In this document: positions 17,036-25,740 of the stretch, one piece after another
Layout of the letters: every line of letters starts with the position of its first letter
How positions within the stretch are numbered: position 1 is the stretch's first letter
DNA from: Desulfobacterales bacterium
GTDB lineage: Bacteria > Desulfobacterota > Desulfobacteria > Desulfobacterales > Desulfosalsimonadaceae
Reading direction: 5' to 3'
Length of the DNA: 64,000 nt
Assembly (NCBI GenBank): GCA_034520365.1
Contig: JAXHNP010000003.1
Location: 744,001-808,000 of the forward strand
Position numbers and translations under genes: made by a program
The notes under the pieces: model-generated
Told to the model about the DNA's origin: nothing
Database searches by the model: none
The model's input: only the letters and a program-made list of their open reading frames with translations

Positions 17036-17457
17036 TTATATCTCCCGGCCGGTCAGCTCCCTGAATATCATTTCCGCTGTGGCAATGCCCCCGGCGATGC
17101 CGGGGCTGTTTTTGGCGGCTGAGACATTAAACAGATTTACGGGGGCGTGTTTTTCCTTAATCGGCCCCTTTAAAACCTCGTCCACGGACAGGCGGCGGCC
17201 GTAGGCATTTCCCAGTTCCCCGCCGGTATCCGCAAAAGGATTTAAAGGTATCAAATACCGCCTGCCGCCGCCCGCTGGCAGATCTCTTCCGCGGATTCAA
17301 AGCGGTGGGTCAAATAAATGGCCAGCCGGGCCTCCTCAGGCGCGAAGAGCCTTTCTAATATCCGCAATTCAACGCCGGAACGGGTAGCGGGATAGCCCAC
17401 CGGCATTTTGTCCAGATGCTTTTGAAGTGTTTGATAAATCGCTTTTTGATGATACAT
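17036..17457 (-). pseudogene. Broken gene: two short out-of-frame fragments
   Basis: Two minus-strand pieces abut at 17251-17254 in different frames. The upstream piece (17251-17457, 68 codons from an ATG) begins like the N-terminus of 4Fe-4S proteins I recall from Desulfobacteraceae (KMPVGYPATRSGVELRILERLF). The downstream piece (17036-17254, 72 codons, only a TTG start) ends in VNLFNVSAAKNSPGIAGGIATAEMIF (shown here only as its core NVSAAKNSPGIAGG), which resembles the FAD-binding C-terminus of an oxidoreductase. They could be the two ends of one or two genes joined by deletion. No intact product is expected. Confidence 0.55.
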
Positions 17458-17548
17458 TAGGGTCGTATACTAAACATGAAAACAGGTTCCCTGCAAGGTT
17501 GAAAATCGCTCAATGTAGGTTGAAATACATAGAAGCCGGAGGCAAACA

Positions 17549-18460
17549 ATGCTGAAATTTCTGCCCGCACCCGTCCGCGGGGTCATTGCCCTGATGCTCT
17601 ATACGCTAAACACCTTAGGGTGCTTTATCACCATGTTTCCCTTCATCCTCGTCAAAGCGATCATTCCATTGGACCGGGTACGGCTTTTCCTCACAAAAGT
17701 CCTGATGGTCCTTACCATGGCCTGGATCAACATCAACAGCCTGATCCTGATGATGACCCAGAAAATCGAATGGGATGTTAAGGGGCTTTCCGGGCTGAAT
17801 CCCAAAACCTCCTATCTGGTGATCAGCAATCACCAGTCCTGGGCCGACATTCTTGTCCTCCAGCATCTTTTCAAACACCGGATCCCGTTTTTAAAATTTT
17901 TCCTGAAAAAGGAGCTGATCTGGGTGCCGTTTCTGGGCCTCGCCTGGTGGGCACTGGAATTTCCGTTTATGAAGCGCTATTCCAGGGAGTTTATCCAAAA
18001 GCACCCGGAGCTTAGGGGAAAGGACATTGAAACCACCCGAAAGTACTGTGAAAAGTTTAAAAAATCCCCCATTTCGGTGATCAACTTTTTAGAAGGCACC
18101 CGGTTTGATGTGTCCAAGCGGCAAAAGCAAAAGTCCCCCTACCAGCACCTGCTGCTGCCCAAAGCCGGCGGGGCGGCCATTGTGCTGTCCGCCATGGGCG
18201 ACTGCCTGGACCAGATCATTGACTTCACCATCGCCTATCCGAAGAATGAAACCGCCCCGTCTTTCTGGGAATTTTTAAAAGGCGAGATCCCCAGGGTGGC
18301 CGTCCGGATCCGTTGCCTTTCGATCCCCGAGGAATTTATCGGCAGAAATTATGAACAGGATAAGGCGTTTCAGGAAGCATTCAAGCAGTGGGTTAATGCC
18401 CTGTGGCAGGAAAAGGATAAAACCATCGCAGGGGTTTTGGAGGCGTACGGGAAAGAATGA
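17549..18460 (+). CDS. 1-acyl-glycerophosphate acyltransferase-like protein (PlsC family)
   Basis: 303 residues with an N-terminal hydrophobic hairpin (about 8-75). The acyltransferase signature NHQSWAD (HX4D) is near residue 93 and the substrate-binding EGTRF is near 182. These are the hallmarks of lysophosphatidate or related membrane acyltransferases, which move a fatty acyl group from CoA or ACP to a glycerolipid. The length and the FLEGTRFD context resemble the YihG/YihY-associated subgroup. A repeat element (18475-18630) begins just after the stop. Confidence 0.88.
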   Translation: MLKFLPAPVRGVIALMLYTLNTLGCFITMFPFILVKAIIPLDRVRLFLTKVLMVLTMAWININSLILMMTQKIEWDVKGLSGLNPKTSYLVISNHQSWADILVLQHLFKHRIPFLKFFLKKELIWVPFLGLAWWALEFPFMKRYSREFIQKHPELRGKDIETTRKYCEKFKKSPISVINFLEGTRFDVSKRQKQKSPYQHLLLPKAGGAAIVLSAMGDCLDQIIDFTIAYPKNETAPSFWEFLKGEIPRVAVRIRCLSIPEEFIGRNYEQDKAFQEAFKQWVNALWQEKDKTIAGVLEAYGKE

Positions 18461-18474
18461 GTATCAATCTCGTA

Positions 18475-18630
18475 AAAAGCGGTTTATGCCGCCGCGACCA
18501 CATTTTTGCCGAAAGTAGCTCAAAAAGGCGCTCAAAATCCGTCCATACTGTCATTTCGAGCGGCAGCGAGAAATCTTTGCAATAAGATTCCTCGTCACTA
18601 TCGTTCCTCGGAATGACAGTGGCGGAAGGT
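18475..18630. repeat. Interspersed repeat family B, copy 1
   Basis: This imperfectly palindromic repeat contains CTGTCATTTCGAGCGGCAGC and, about 60 bases on, GTTCCTCGGAATGACAG. Related copies lie near 32735-32885, 43050-43145, 53355-53500 and 56253-56335. The copy overlaps the 3' end of the acyl-CoA synthetase gene, supplying its last codons and its stop. Confidence 0.85.
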
Positions 18631-20019
18631 TCTGGAATAACGCCAGAGCTGATATTTGCGGACTTGGGCGTAGCTGCCAAGGGCGCGCTCAGCGGTTTCA
18701 TAAAAGGGGATGCCGGCCTGGCAGAAGGCGGCCGCAAATTCCTTTTCAAACCCCGGGATATTGACCATCAGAAACGGACAGCCCGTATCCCGATAGACCC
18801 GGATAATCGAATTCGTATACGTCTCATTCAGCTCCCGGCTAAGCCCCGCGCCGATTGAAACCACCGCATCCACGCCCGGATCATCGGCAAGGGCGCGGGC
18901 GGCTTTAATATATATATCGATATCAAACGAGGCGCCAAGGCCCACGTCCACCGGGTTGGCCAGGCTGGTGCCGGTTTGGGGCACGAATTCAGAAAGCTTT
19001 GTGCGCGTGTCAGCGGATAGCTCGGCCAGTTTAAGGCCCTCATCCCCGCAGGCCTCGGCCGCGCCCACGGCCATACCGCCCGGACCGGATAAAATGGCGA
19101 TGCGGTCACCCAGCCCGTCCGGCAGCAGGGAAAAACTCATCAAGGCATCGGTTAACCAGTCAAAGCCTTTGACCGGCACCGCCCCGCTTTGGCTGACCAC
19201 CGCCTGCCAGATCCGCCGTCGGCTGGCCATCGCCCCCGTATGGGAGTTGGCGGCTTTTTGTCCTTCGGGATTGAGCCCCACCTTCCACAGGATTACGGGT
19301 TTTTTAAGGGATGCGGCTTTAAGCGCATTTAAAAACCCCGGCCCGTCCCCGATACTCTCGAGATAGCCGCCGATAACAGCCGTTTTCGGGTCTTTGGCCA
19401 GGTAATTCAATATATCCGTTCCGGTGACATCGCATTCATTGCCCAGGCTGACCGCCTTGCTGAAGTAGATCCCCTTATCCGCCGCAATCCGGCCCAGAAT
19501 ATTGGCGAGCGAGCCGCTGTGCGAGATAAACCCGACGGGTCCGGGCTTCTTTGACAGCCCGGGGAAAAAGGAAAGACCCGATTCCGGCACATAAAGCCCC
19601 ATGCAGTTAGGGCCGAAAAGCCGCATCCCGGATTCCTTTGCCACCCGGGCAAGCTCGGCCTCCAGATGCCGGCCCGCCTCGGTGCCGGTTTCCTTGTATC
19701 CGGCGGTAAAAAGCACCGCCCCCTTGACGCCTTTCTCCACACACTCGTAAATTACCGGCAGGGCATGCTCATGCGGCACCAGGATGATGGCCAGATCCAC
19801 GGCATCCGGAATCGCGGAAATGCTCGGATAGGCTTTCAGGCCGTCAATCTCTTCGGCCGTGGGATGCACCGGATAAATGGCGCCGGAAAATGATTGATCC
19901 AGCAGGGCCATTAAAAAAACCTTGCCGGTTTTAAGGCCCCGGGGCAAACCGACAATGGCCACGGATTGCGGATAAAAAATCTGATCCAGTTGTTTTGTCC
20001 ATACATCCCCGCCTGCCAT
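18598..20019 (-). CDS. Acyl-CoA synthetase (NDP-forming), alpha subunit
   Basis: 473 residues. A CoA-binding Rossmann domain (VAIVGLPRGLKTGKV at about 15-30) is followed by a succinyl-CoA-ligase-like flavodoxin fold. The phospho-His motif NSHTGAMA is near residue 261. Such enzymes interconvert acyl-CoA and acid with ADP or GDP phosphorylation, and in anaerobes they conserve energy from acyl-CoA thioesters. The beta (ATP-grasp) subunit is encoded immediately upstream at 20023-20715. The last ~14 residues (SRTFRHCHSEER) are translated from a repeat element, so the native C-terminus has been replaced. Confidence 0.9.
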   Translation of the reverse strand: MAGGDVWTKQLDQIFYPQSVAIVGLPRGLKTGKVFLMALLDQSFSGAIYPVHPTAEEIDGLKAYPSISAIPDAVDLAIILVPHEHALPVIYECVEKGVKGAVLFTAGYKETGTEAGRHLEAELARVAKESGMRLFGPNCMGLYVPESGLSFFPGLSKKPGPVGFISHSGSLANILGRIAADKGIYFSKAVSLGNECDVTGTDILNYLAKDPKTAVIGGYLESIGDGPGFLNALKAASLKKPVILWKVGLNPEGQKAANSHTGAMASRRRIWQAVVSQSGAVPVKGFDWLTDALMSFSLLPDGLGDRIAILSGPGGMAVGAAEACGDEGLKLAELSADTRTKLSEFVPQTGTSLANPVDVGLGASFDIDIYIKAARALADDPGVDAVVSIGAGLSRELNETYTNSIIRVYRDTGCPFLMVNIPGFEKEFAAAFCQAGIPFYETAERALGSYAQVRKYQLWRYSRTFRHCHSEER

Positions 20020-20022
20020 AAA

Positions 20023-20715
20023 CTATTCCTGAGACCCTTCTTTTATCGCAAGCCCGATCATCGCATCCACCGCCACCGGCTTGCCGTTGAAGATAATCAG
20101 CGGATTAATGTCAATCTCTTTTATTTCCGGATGGTCAAGCCCTATGAGGCCGATGGCCACCAGGATGTCGGCAAGCGCCCCCCGATCCGCGGCCTCCATG
20201 CCGCGCACCGCATCCAGGATCCGGCTTCCGCGGATCTCATCCATCATCTCCAGGGCGTCAGCCCGCTCAATGGGGGCAATACGGAAAACCAAGTCATTTA
20301 AAATCTCGGTCAGTATCCCGCCCAGGCCGAACATCACGGACGGACCGAACCCAGGGTCGCGAATCATACCCGCCACCAGCTCCCGCCGGCCGCCCAGATA
20401 CTCCTGCACCAGCACATCGCCCGCCCCGCCTGCCGCCATGGCATCGCAAATTTCTGCATACGCCGATTCGGCCTCGGCTTCATTTCGGATATCCACGCGG
20501 ACAACGCCTTTTTCGGATTTATGGGCCAGTTCCGCGTCACAGCCCTTTAGTACGACAGGATAGCCGATGCGTGCTGCGGCATCCCGCATTTCGGTTTCAT
20601 TTTTTGCCAGATATTCCCGGGTGACGGCAATCCCATAGGAGGCCAATACCTGCTTGGATTCATATTCAGAAAGGCTGCGTTTGCGGTTTTTATAGGCGTT
20701 TTGCAGGATGTCCAT
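20023..20715 (-). CDS. Acyl-CoA synthetase (NDP-forming), beta subunit (ATP-grasp)
   Basis: 230 residues forming one ATP-grasp domain. The nucleotide-binding strand YPVVLKGCDAELAHKSEKG is at about 50-70, and the metal-binding acidic residues lie toward the end (EIDINPLI). Together with the alpha subunit, three bases downstream, it makes the split form of ADP-forming acetyl/acyl-CoA synthetase. The pairing and order are standard for this enzyme. Confidence 0.92.
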   Translation of the reverse strand: MDILQNAYKNRKRSLSEYESKQVLASYGIAVTREYLAKNETEMRDAAARIGYPVVLKGCDAELAHKSEKGVVRVDIRNEAEAESAYAEICDAMAAGGAGDVLVQEYLGGRRELVAGMIRDPGFGPSVMFGLGGILTEILNDLVFRIAPIERADALEMMDEIRGSRILDAVRGMEAADRGALADILVAIGLIGLDHPEIKEIDINPLIIFNGKPVAVDAMIGLAIKEGSQE

Positions 20716-20748
20716 TTTTCTGCACTATTTTTTTTATGAAATCATTTA

Positions 20749-21348
20749 CTATTTATCCCTCAACATCTCCAGGGCCACGATGATGCTGACCTCTTCGCCG
20801 ATAACCCCCATTTCGGCAAATTTCCCATTGCCCACGGTGTAATCCAGCCGGTTGATGGTAAATTCCCCCTCGAATCCGGCCACCTGCTCGCCCTTCTTAA
20901 GCGGGTTATCCCGGATGCCGAAATAGGTGAACGGCACGGCGATTTCCCTGGTCACATCCTTGATGGTGAAATCGCCTTCTACCATGTATTGGTTATCCGA
21001 TACATGCTTAACGTTCGTGCTCTTAAAAGTCATTAAAGGATGTTTGGAGGCATTGAAAAAATCCCCGGACCGCAGGTGATTGTCCCGCTTGACGATATTG
21101 GTATCAATGCTTGCCGTATCGACTTCAAACTCAACACGGCCGGCATCCTTGTTCTCCGGATCAAACTGGATATTGCCCCTGAAACCTTTAAACATACCCC
21201 GCACGGTGACATAGGTGTGGCGCACATCAAAATAAATGCTGGAGTGGTTCTTATCGATCTTCCATTTCTGCTCCTCCCCAGAGGCAAAGCCTGCCAGGAA
21301 AAGTACAAGTAAAACAACGGTAAGGGTGATCTGAAGTTTGCTTTTCAT
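20749..21348 (-). CDS. YceI-family periplasmic lipid-binding protein
   Basis: 199 residues. A signal peptide of about 24 residues (MKSKLQ, a hydrophobic core, then GFASGEE) is followed by a YceI beta-barrel. The conserved start is WKIDKNHSSIYFDVRH, and later motifs are HLRSGDFFNASKHP and GDFTIKDVTR. YceI proteins bind polyisoprenoid or fatty-acid-like amphiphiles in the periplasm. The nearby lipid genes agree with this. It ends 34 bases before the beta subunit gene and may be co-transcribed with it. Confidence 0.93.
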   Translation of the reverse strand: MKSKLQITLTVVLLVLFLAGFASGEEQKWKIDKNHSSIYFDVRHTYVTVRGMFKGFRGNIQFDPENKDAGRVEFEVDTASIDTNIVKRDNHLRSGDFFNASKHPLMTFKSTNVKHVSDNQYMVEGDFTIKDVTREIAVPFTYFGIRDNPLKKGEQVAGFEGEFTINRLDYTVGNGKFAEMGVIGEEVSIIVALEMLRDK

Positions 21349-21373
21349 CTCCTGTCTCCTTTTTCAATAGATG

Positions 21374-22429
21374 TTATCCGTGCCGTGCGGTAAAACGCTC
21401 CGGTCTTTTGCCGGATTTGACGCGGCGCAGCAGCTGCTCAAAGGCCCGGTTCAACTTGATAAAGGTCTCATGATCCCCCCCTTTATCCGGATGATACTTA
21501 CGGGCCATCTGCCAGTACTGGCGGGTCAGCGTTTTAACGGTCATTCCGGCAACCGACTGCTCATTTATTCCCATAAGGGAGACCGCCTCTTCCTCCTTCA
21601 TCCGGTGCTGCGGCGCCGGCTGCCGGGCTCTCCGCTTTCGGGCTATCCACTCCCAGATCATATCCTCCAGATAACGACTCTCGCCGAAATCGTTATCAAA
21701 AAACCAGCACACATAGCGGATCATGTAATCATTCAACCGATCGGTGCAGCCCAGGTCCCCCCAAAAATCCGCATCCGCATTCAGCCGGCAGACCTCTTCC
21801 AGAAAACAGGCATCCACCTTTTCCTGATCCAGCGCCTGGGGATACTCGCGCGAAATCATGCTGGTAAAGTGACCGGCCACATTGAAGATAACGTATGGGT
21901 AGGCTTTTTTCTCCTTGGCCCCCAAAACCTTATTCTCCATTTCCATGAGGTATTGTTCGATCTCGTCCCGGGATTTATCAAGCAGATCCCGGTAGATCTT
22001 TTTGGGCGCCCGTTCGATGCCCGACTGATCCATTTCAACAAAGCGCAGATAATGCATCCTTCGCCTGTCAAAAAGGTGAAAATCCGTTTTTTCCGCCCGT
22101 GTCACATGCTCCCGCAGGCGCTGCTGATCCCTGCGGGTCATGCCCGCATGGGCGAACCCCTCGATCACCCGCTGGGTTTCCGGATCCAGGTACGGAAAAA
22201 AGACCCGCTCCAGTTCATCATTGTCCGGTTCCACCCCGATTTCCGAAAGCCCGTCGCACATATCCTCATGAAAATAAAAGGCATGGCCGTCATCCGGGTA
22301 AACCACATAGTCCGCCGGATCACGGCCCAGGTAAAAAAGATCCCGGCTTTTTAAACCTCCGCCGTCATCAAAGCTTTGCCGAAGATAATAGTGAGTATGG
22401 CCTTTGATGCGTTTTCTTGCAATATACAT
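21374..22429 (-). CDS. Protein with C-terminal DnaJ domain
   Basis: 351 residues from the ATG at 22429 (MYIARKRIKG). The frame is open 24 codons further upstream but without family-like sequence. The last ~60 residues form a J domain with the HPD signature (ARKYHPDKGGDHETF), which would recruit and stimulate a DnaK-type Hsp70. The first ~280 residues are hydrophilic and rich in charged residues, and I recognise no domain in them. No DnaK gene is in the window. The function is unknown beyond a likely co-chaperone role. Confidence 0.8.
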   Translation of the reverse strand: MYIARKRIKGHTHYYLRQSFDDGGGLKSRDLFYLGRDPADYVVYPDDGHAFYFHEDMCDGLSEIGVEPDNDELERVFFPYLDPETQRVIEGFAHAGMTRRDQQRLREHVTRAEKTDFHLFDRRRMHYLRFVEMDQSGIERAPKKIYRDLLDKSRDEIEQYLMEMENKVLGAKEKKAYPYVIFNVAGHFTSMISREYPQALDQEKVDACFLEEVCRLNADADFWGDLGCTDRLNDYMIRYVCWFFDNDFGESRYLEDMIWEWIARKRRARQPAPQHRMKEEEAVSLMGINEQSVAGMTVKTLTRQYWQMARKYHPDKGGDHETFIKLNRAFEQLLRRVKSGKRPERFTARHG

Positions 22430-22520
22430 AGAAAATTCGTGTCCCTGGTTTTTGACATATGGGTAATAAAAGTAAGATAATACCATTTGCAGAAACGGCA
22501 AACACGCGCCGATGGGGGAG

Positions 22521-23237
22521 CTATCCCGAGAGCGGGGTGTAGGATAAAAAGATTTGAAACCTCGCCAGGTGGTTTTTCAAATCCCGGACAAGGCCTAAAT
22601 TGAGATCTTGCGGGTGAATGGCGATGCGTAAGGGGCCGCGGAAAACATACTGATTGATGAGATTGGTAGTCCTTATTGCCTTTACCCGGAAACGGGTATC
22701 GGCCATGTAGCCGGTCACCGGCAGGTAAAGCATCCGGTCAGCCGCCGCGTTATAGACGCCGGCCTGGGTTTCATAAAGCCGAAAAGGCAGGGTTTTTAGT
22801 TTTTTCTTTCCTATGCGCCCCATGGCCCAGGCAGGCGGCACATAGAGGATGGGCGCCGCCAGGCTGTTCTGACGAAACCAGGAATAAGAGTCGGTAATAA
22901 TATGAATAATTTCATCTTCAGAAAGGGATAGGTGCTCGGCCTCATTTCTGGAAATGACCATCCCGTGCAGCCGATGCCACGCGGAGGCAATCCTTTTGGC
23001 CCGGTGCTGCCAGCCATGGCCGGCCAGTTCATAACCGGATGCCTGAAGCGACTTTAACTGGTTAATATCATTTTTCGACCACTGGCAGCCGGGCACCACC
23101 AGCAGGGTTACCGGAAAAACCGCCCGCGCCTCAAGAAACCGGAGGATGGCCAAAACCTGCGGCAGGTTTTTTGGCATCACATCATGGATTGAAACCAGGG
23201 CGGCGCGCTTACGGAAATGTCCGAGTTCGGGCGTCAT
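22521..23237 (-). CDS. Polysaccharide deacetylase-like protein (DUF2334 type)
   Basis: 238 residues from the ATG at 23237, which overlaps the stop of the glycosyltransferase gene (ATGA). The first metal motif is ALVSIHDVMP and the second is GHGWQHR, as in the NodB-like fold. This suggests hydrolytic removal of an acetyl group from a sugar. Because it is translationally coupled to the glycosyltransferase, the two probably act on the same glycan or glycolipid. No signal peptide is visible, so it should be cytoplasmic. Confidence 0.82.
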   Translation of the reverse strand: MTPELGHFRKRAALVSIHDVMPKNLPQVLAILRFLEARAVFPVTLLVVPGCQWSKNDINQLKSLQASGYELAGHGWQHRAKRIASAWHRLHGMVISRNEAEHLSLSEDEIIHIITDSYSWFRQNSLAAPILYVPPAWAMGRIGKKKLKTLPFRLYETQAGVYNAAADRMLYLPVTGYMADTRFRVKAIRTTNLINQYVFRGPLRIAIHPQDLNLGLVRDLKNHLARFQIFLSYTPLSG

Positions 23238-24382
23238 TTCAGGGCTTCGCCGGCAATACGGGCGAGCAAGTCCACCCACTGGCGCACGGTTTGATGATTA
23301 AATCGGGCGGCTGCCTGATGGCCGGTTTCCGCCTTCTCAAGCCGCTCGGAAAGGCTTTTTCTTGAAATCCGGAAAATGGCATCAAACAAATCCTCATCAG
23401 GCGCCATGGCATAAACCCCGGGGGCCAGATCCGGCCAGTTTAAAATTCCGCAGTTCTCTGATACCAGGACCAGGCGCCGCCGGGCCATGGCCTCAAGGGC
23501 AATGGTGCCGAAGGCCTCCACTTTTGACGGCAGCAGCAGCATCTCAGCGCTGTCAATCACCTGCTTGACCCCGTCCCTGGATACCCAGCCGACGTATTCA
23601 ATATTGGGCGCGGTGTCAGCCGCTTTTTCCACTTCCGCCCGGAGCGGTCCGTCGCCTGCGATGGTAAACCGGATATGCGGGAACCGTCGGGCGGCCTCAA
23701 GTATGTCCCGGATATTTTTTTCAAGCGCCAGCCGGCCGGCGTAACAGACAGAAGCAAATTTCGAAGACATGGGCGAAAAAGGGGGCTCCAAAAACGGTTT
23801 GGCAATAGGGGTACCCACCATTTCCGTGTTCTGCGCCCCGTCCGCCAATGCACCGGCAATCATTTCCCCGCTGTTTCCCACCACAACGGCGCTGGATTTA
23901 AAAAACATCCAGTTCAGGGACTTCATGTAAAACCGGCTGAAACCGCTGAATACAGAAGTCCAATAAATATCGGTCAGCTTATCATACTGAGTGTGGTAGC
24001 CGGCACACAAAGGAATACTCAGATACCTGGCAATGGCCAATCCGATGAGCCCATAGGGGCCGGGCGTGGGAATGACGATCACATCCGGGCAAACCGATTT
24101 GATCCGCTGCCAGATCCAGCCGACCTTTGGCAGATACAGCCGCTGGGTCGGGTCGCCGGGCAGCGGAAATGTGAGCTCATGGGCATAGGCCTCGGGAGCG
24201 GCGCCTGGGCTCAATAGCTCGGCATGATCGATATAGTCGGCCAGATGATCGACCAGATCCGCATAATACGATCCCACGCCGTTGCGGCTCGCTATGGCAT
24301 CTGATAAAAACAGCACCCGGAGCCGTTTTTCGTCGATTTCCGCCATATCCGCATCGCCTGTGGCGTCTTTAAAAGAAGGCAT
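23234..24382 (-). CDS. Glycosyltransferase family 4-like
   Basis: 382 residues with a two-domain GT-B fold. The N-terminal acceptor domain starts LRVLFLSDAIASRNGVGSYY. The donor domain has CYAGRLALEKNIRDIL, the conserved GDGPLRAEVEK, and the E(x7)E region EAFGTIALEAMARR that contacts the nucleotide sugar. It probably transfers a sugar from UDP- or GDP-sugar to a lipid or glycan. The overlapping deacetylase downstream and the sulfotransferase upstream suggest a decorated glycolipid. Confidence 0.9.
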   Translation of the reverse strand: MPSFKDATGDADMAEIDEKRLRVLFLSDAIASRNGVGSYYADLVDHLADYIDHAELLSPGAAPEAYAHELTFPLPGDPTQRLYLPKVGWIWQRIKSVCPDVIVIPTPGPYGLIGLAIARYLSIPLCAGYHTQYDKLTDIYWTSVFSGFSRFYMKSLNWMFFKSSAVVVGNSGEMIAGALADGAQNTEMVGTPIAKPFLEPPFSPMSSKFASVCYAGRLALEKNIRDILEAARRFPHIRFTIAGDGPLRAEVEKAADTAPNIEYVGWVSRDGVKQVIDSAEMLLLPSKVEAFGTIALEAMARRRLVLVSENCGILNWPDLAPGVYAMAPDEDLFDAIFRISRKSLSERLEKAETGHQAAARFNHQTVRQWVDLLARIAGEALK

Positions 24383-24423
24383 ACAACTCCTTAATTTGGC
24401 TTTTCCGCTGCGCGCGCGTCCGG

Positions 24424-25644
24424 CTAATTTTCCGTGGCGGTATCAGGCTCAGGCGGATTATAGCCGAACTCGTCAAACACATCTGAAAACTGTTCATAAA
24501 TCATGGCGTCTGTGAGGTCGTATGCGGACATATCATACTTGTGGCCGCTTTGGTACTTTTTCTGGCGCGCATCCTGATTTTGGATATAGGCCGCAAATGC
24601 CGGCGCCATCCCATACCCCAGGCGATCATAAATGGTTCGGACCACACTTTCCAGCCGGTCCTTAAGATCCTCCATCCGGACGATCATCTGCCGGTCTTCG
24701 GGCATTGCGGCCAGCCGCTCCATCATATGGGTATACGCGTAGCGCTGGACCGCAATCATCTGATCCCGGAATTCATGGCCCCGTGTATCATTGTCGAAAA
24801 TCTCCGCCCCCGCCATCATGGAGCTGATATGGGACGGGATGGCGGCTAAGGGGCTGCGCACCGTGCCGATGATCCGGCTGTCCGGAAAGGTTTGCTTGAG
24901 CGCATCAACCATAGGAGAGAATGAAACGTTCTTAGAAAAAAAAATTTTATCCGTCCCCCGTGCGTATAAGTGCCGCTTGAGGCAGGATTTGTAAAACGCC
25001 ATGATCCGGTCTTTATCCGCATCAGTGGCCTTGTCATCAAAAAAGGCCAGATACCCCAATTCCTCCGGAAACGGAAATGGCAGGATCATTATAAAACAAG
25101 CGTATATGGGAACCAGCGCAAAATAATCCTCCTCCGGGTCAGAGAGCGAAATCTGATGGATATTATCCAGGCTCGCGAACACCCGGCGCTCCAGCCATTT
25201 GATGAGGCGCGCAAACGGCGCGCCGATCCATTGATCCATGCGGCCGAGGCCCAGCCAGAATTTGCGCTCAGTAACCGACGGCGCGAGGATAAGCTCCCAT
25301 AGGGTCAGCGTGGTGAAGCGTTCACTGTCATTGGCCAGTACCCGGTGGAGAAACGTGGTGCCGCTCCGCGGCACGCCAACGATAAATACCGGTTCCCGAA
25401 CCTCGACAGACCGATATTTCCGAAACAGAATGTCATCCAGGATAAATCCGATCCAGTGCATCGTCTGGACAAAAAAAAGTAAAGGAAAAAACCCGGCCAT
25501 CACTAAAAATCGCCGGACCGTCAACCGCGCCTGGGTATCCCGGCTTCTGAAAAATGTTTTCCAGAACAGCCGGAAAAATGTTTTGTAACTGATAAGCAGA
25601 TTTTTGAGTAAAACAGAAGGTGCCATGATCCGACCCTTATCCAT
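24424..25644 (-). CDS. Sulfotransferase family protein
   Basis: 406 residues. The 5'-phosphosulfate-binding loop VGVPRSGTTFLHR is near residue 90, and a 3'-phosphate-binding region (GTVRSPLAAIPS) lies near 270. It should transfer sulfate from PAPS to a hydroxyl group of a glycan or lipid. Members of this Sulfotransfer_3 type are common in bacteria that sulfate lipids or exopolysaccharide. The glycosyltransferase gene starts 42 bases downstream of its stop. An alternative start is at 25626. Confidence 0.87.
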   Translation of the reverse strand: MDKGRIMAPSVLLKNLLISYKTFFRLFWKTFFRSRDTQARLTVRRFLVMAGFFPLLFFVQTMHWIGFILDDILFRKYRSVEVREPVFIVGVPRSGTTFLHRVLANDSERFTTLTLWELILAPSVTERKFWLGLGRMDQWIGAPFARLIKWLERRVFASLDNIHQISLSDPEEDYFALVPIYACFIMILPFPFPEELGYLAFFDDKATDADKDRIMAFYKSCLKRHLYARGTDKIFFSKNVSFSPMVDALKQTFPDSRIIGTVRSPLAAIPSHISSMMAGAEIFDNDTRGHEFRDQMIAVQRYAYTHMMERLAAMPEDRQMIVRMEDLKDRLESVVRTIYDRLGYGMAPAFAAYIQNQDARQKKYQSGHKYDMSAYDLTDAMIYEQFSDVFDEFGYNPPEPDTATEN

Positions 25645-25740
25645 GCCAATCGCGATTTATATCATCCCGGTGTATTCTTGCACTATGCGAGACATCATTT
25701 GACACAGTCGATGCGGTGAAATTGGAAATCCGGCCAGGCC

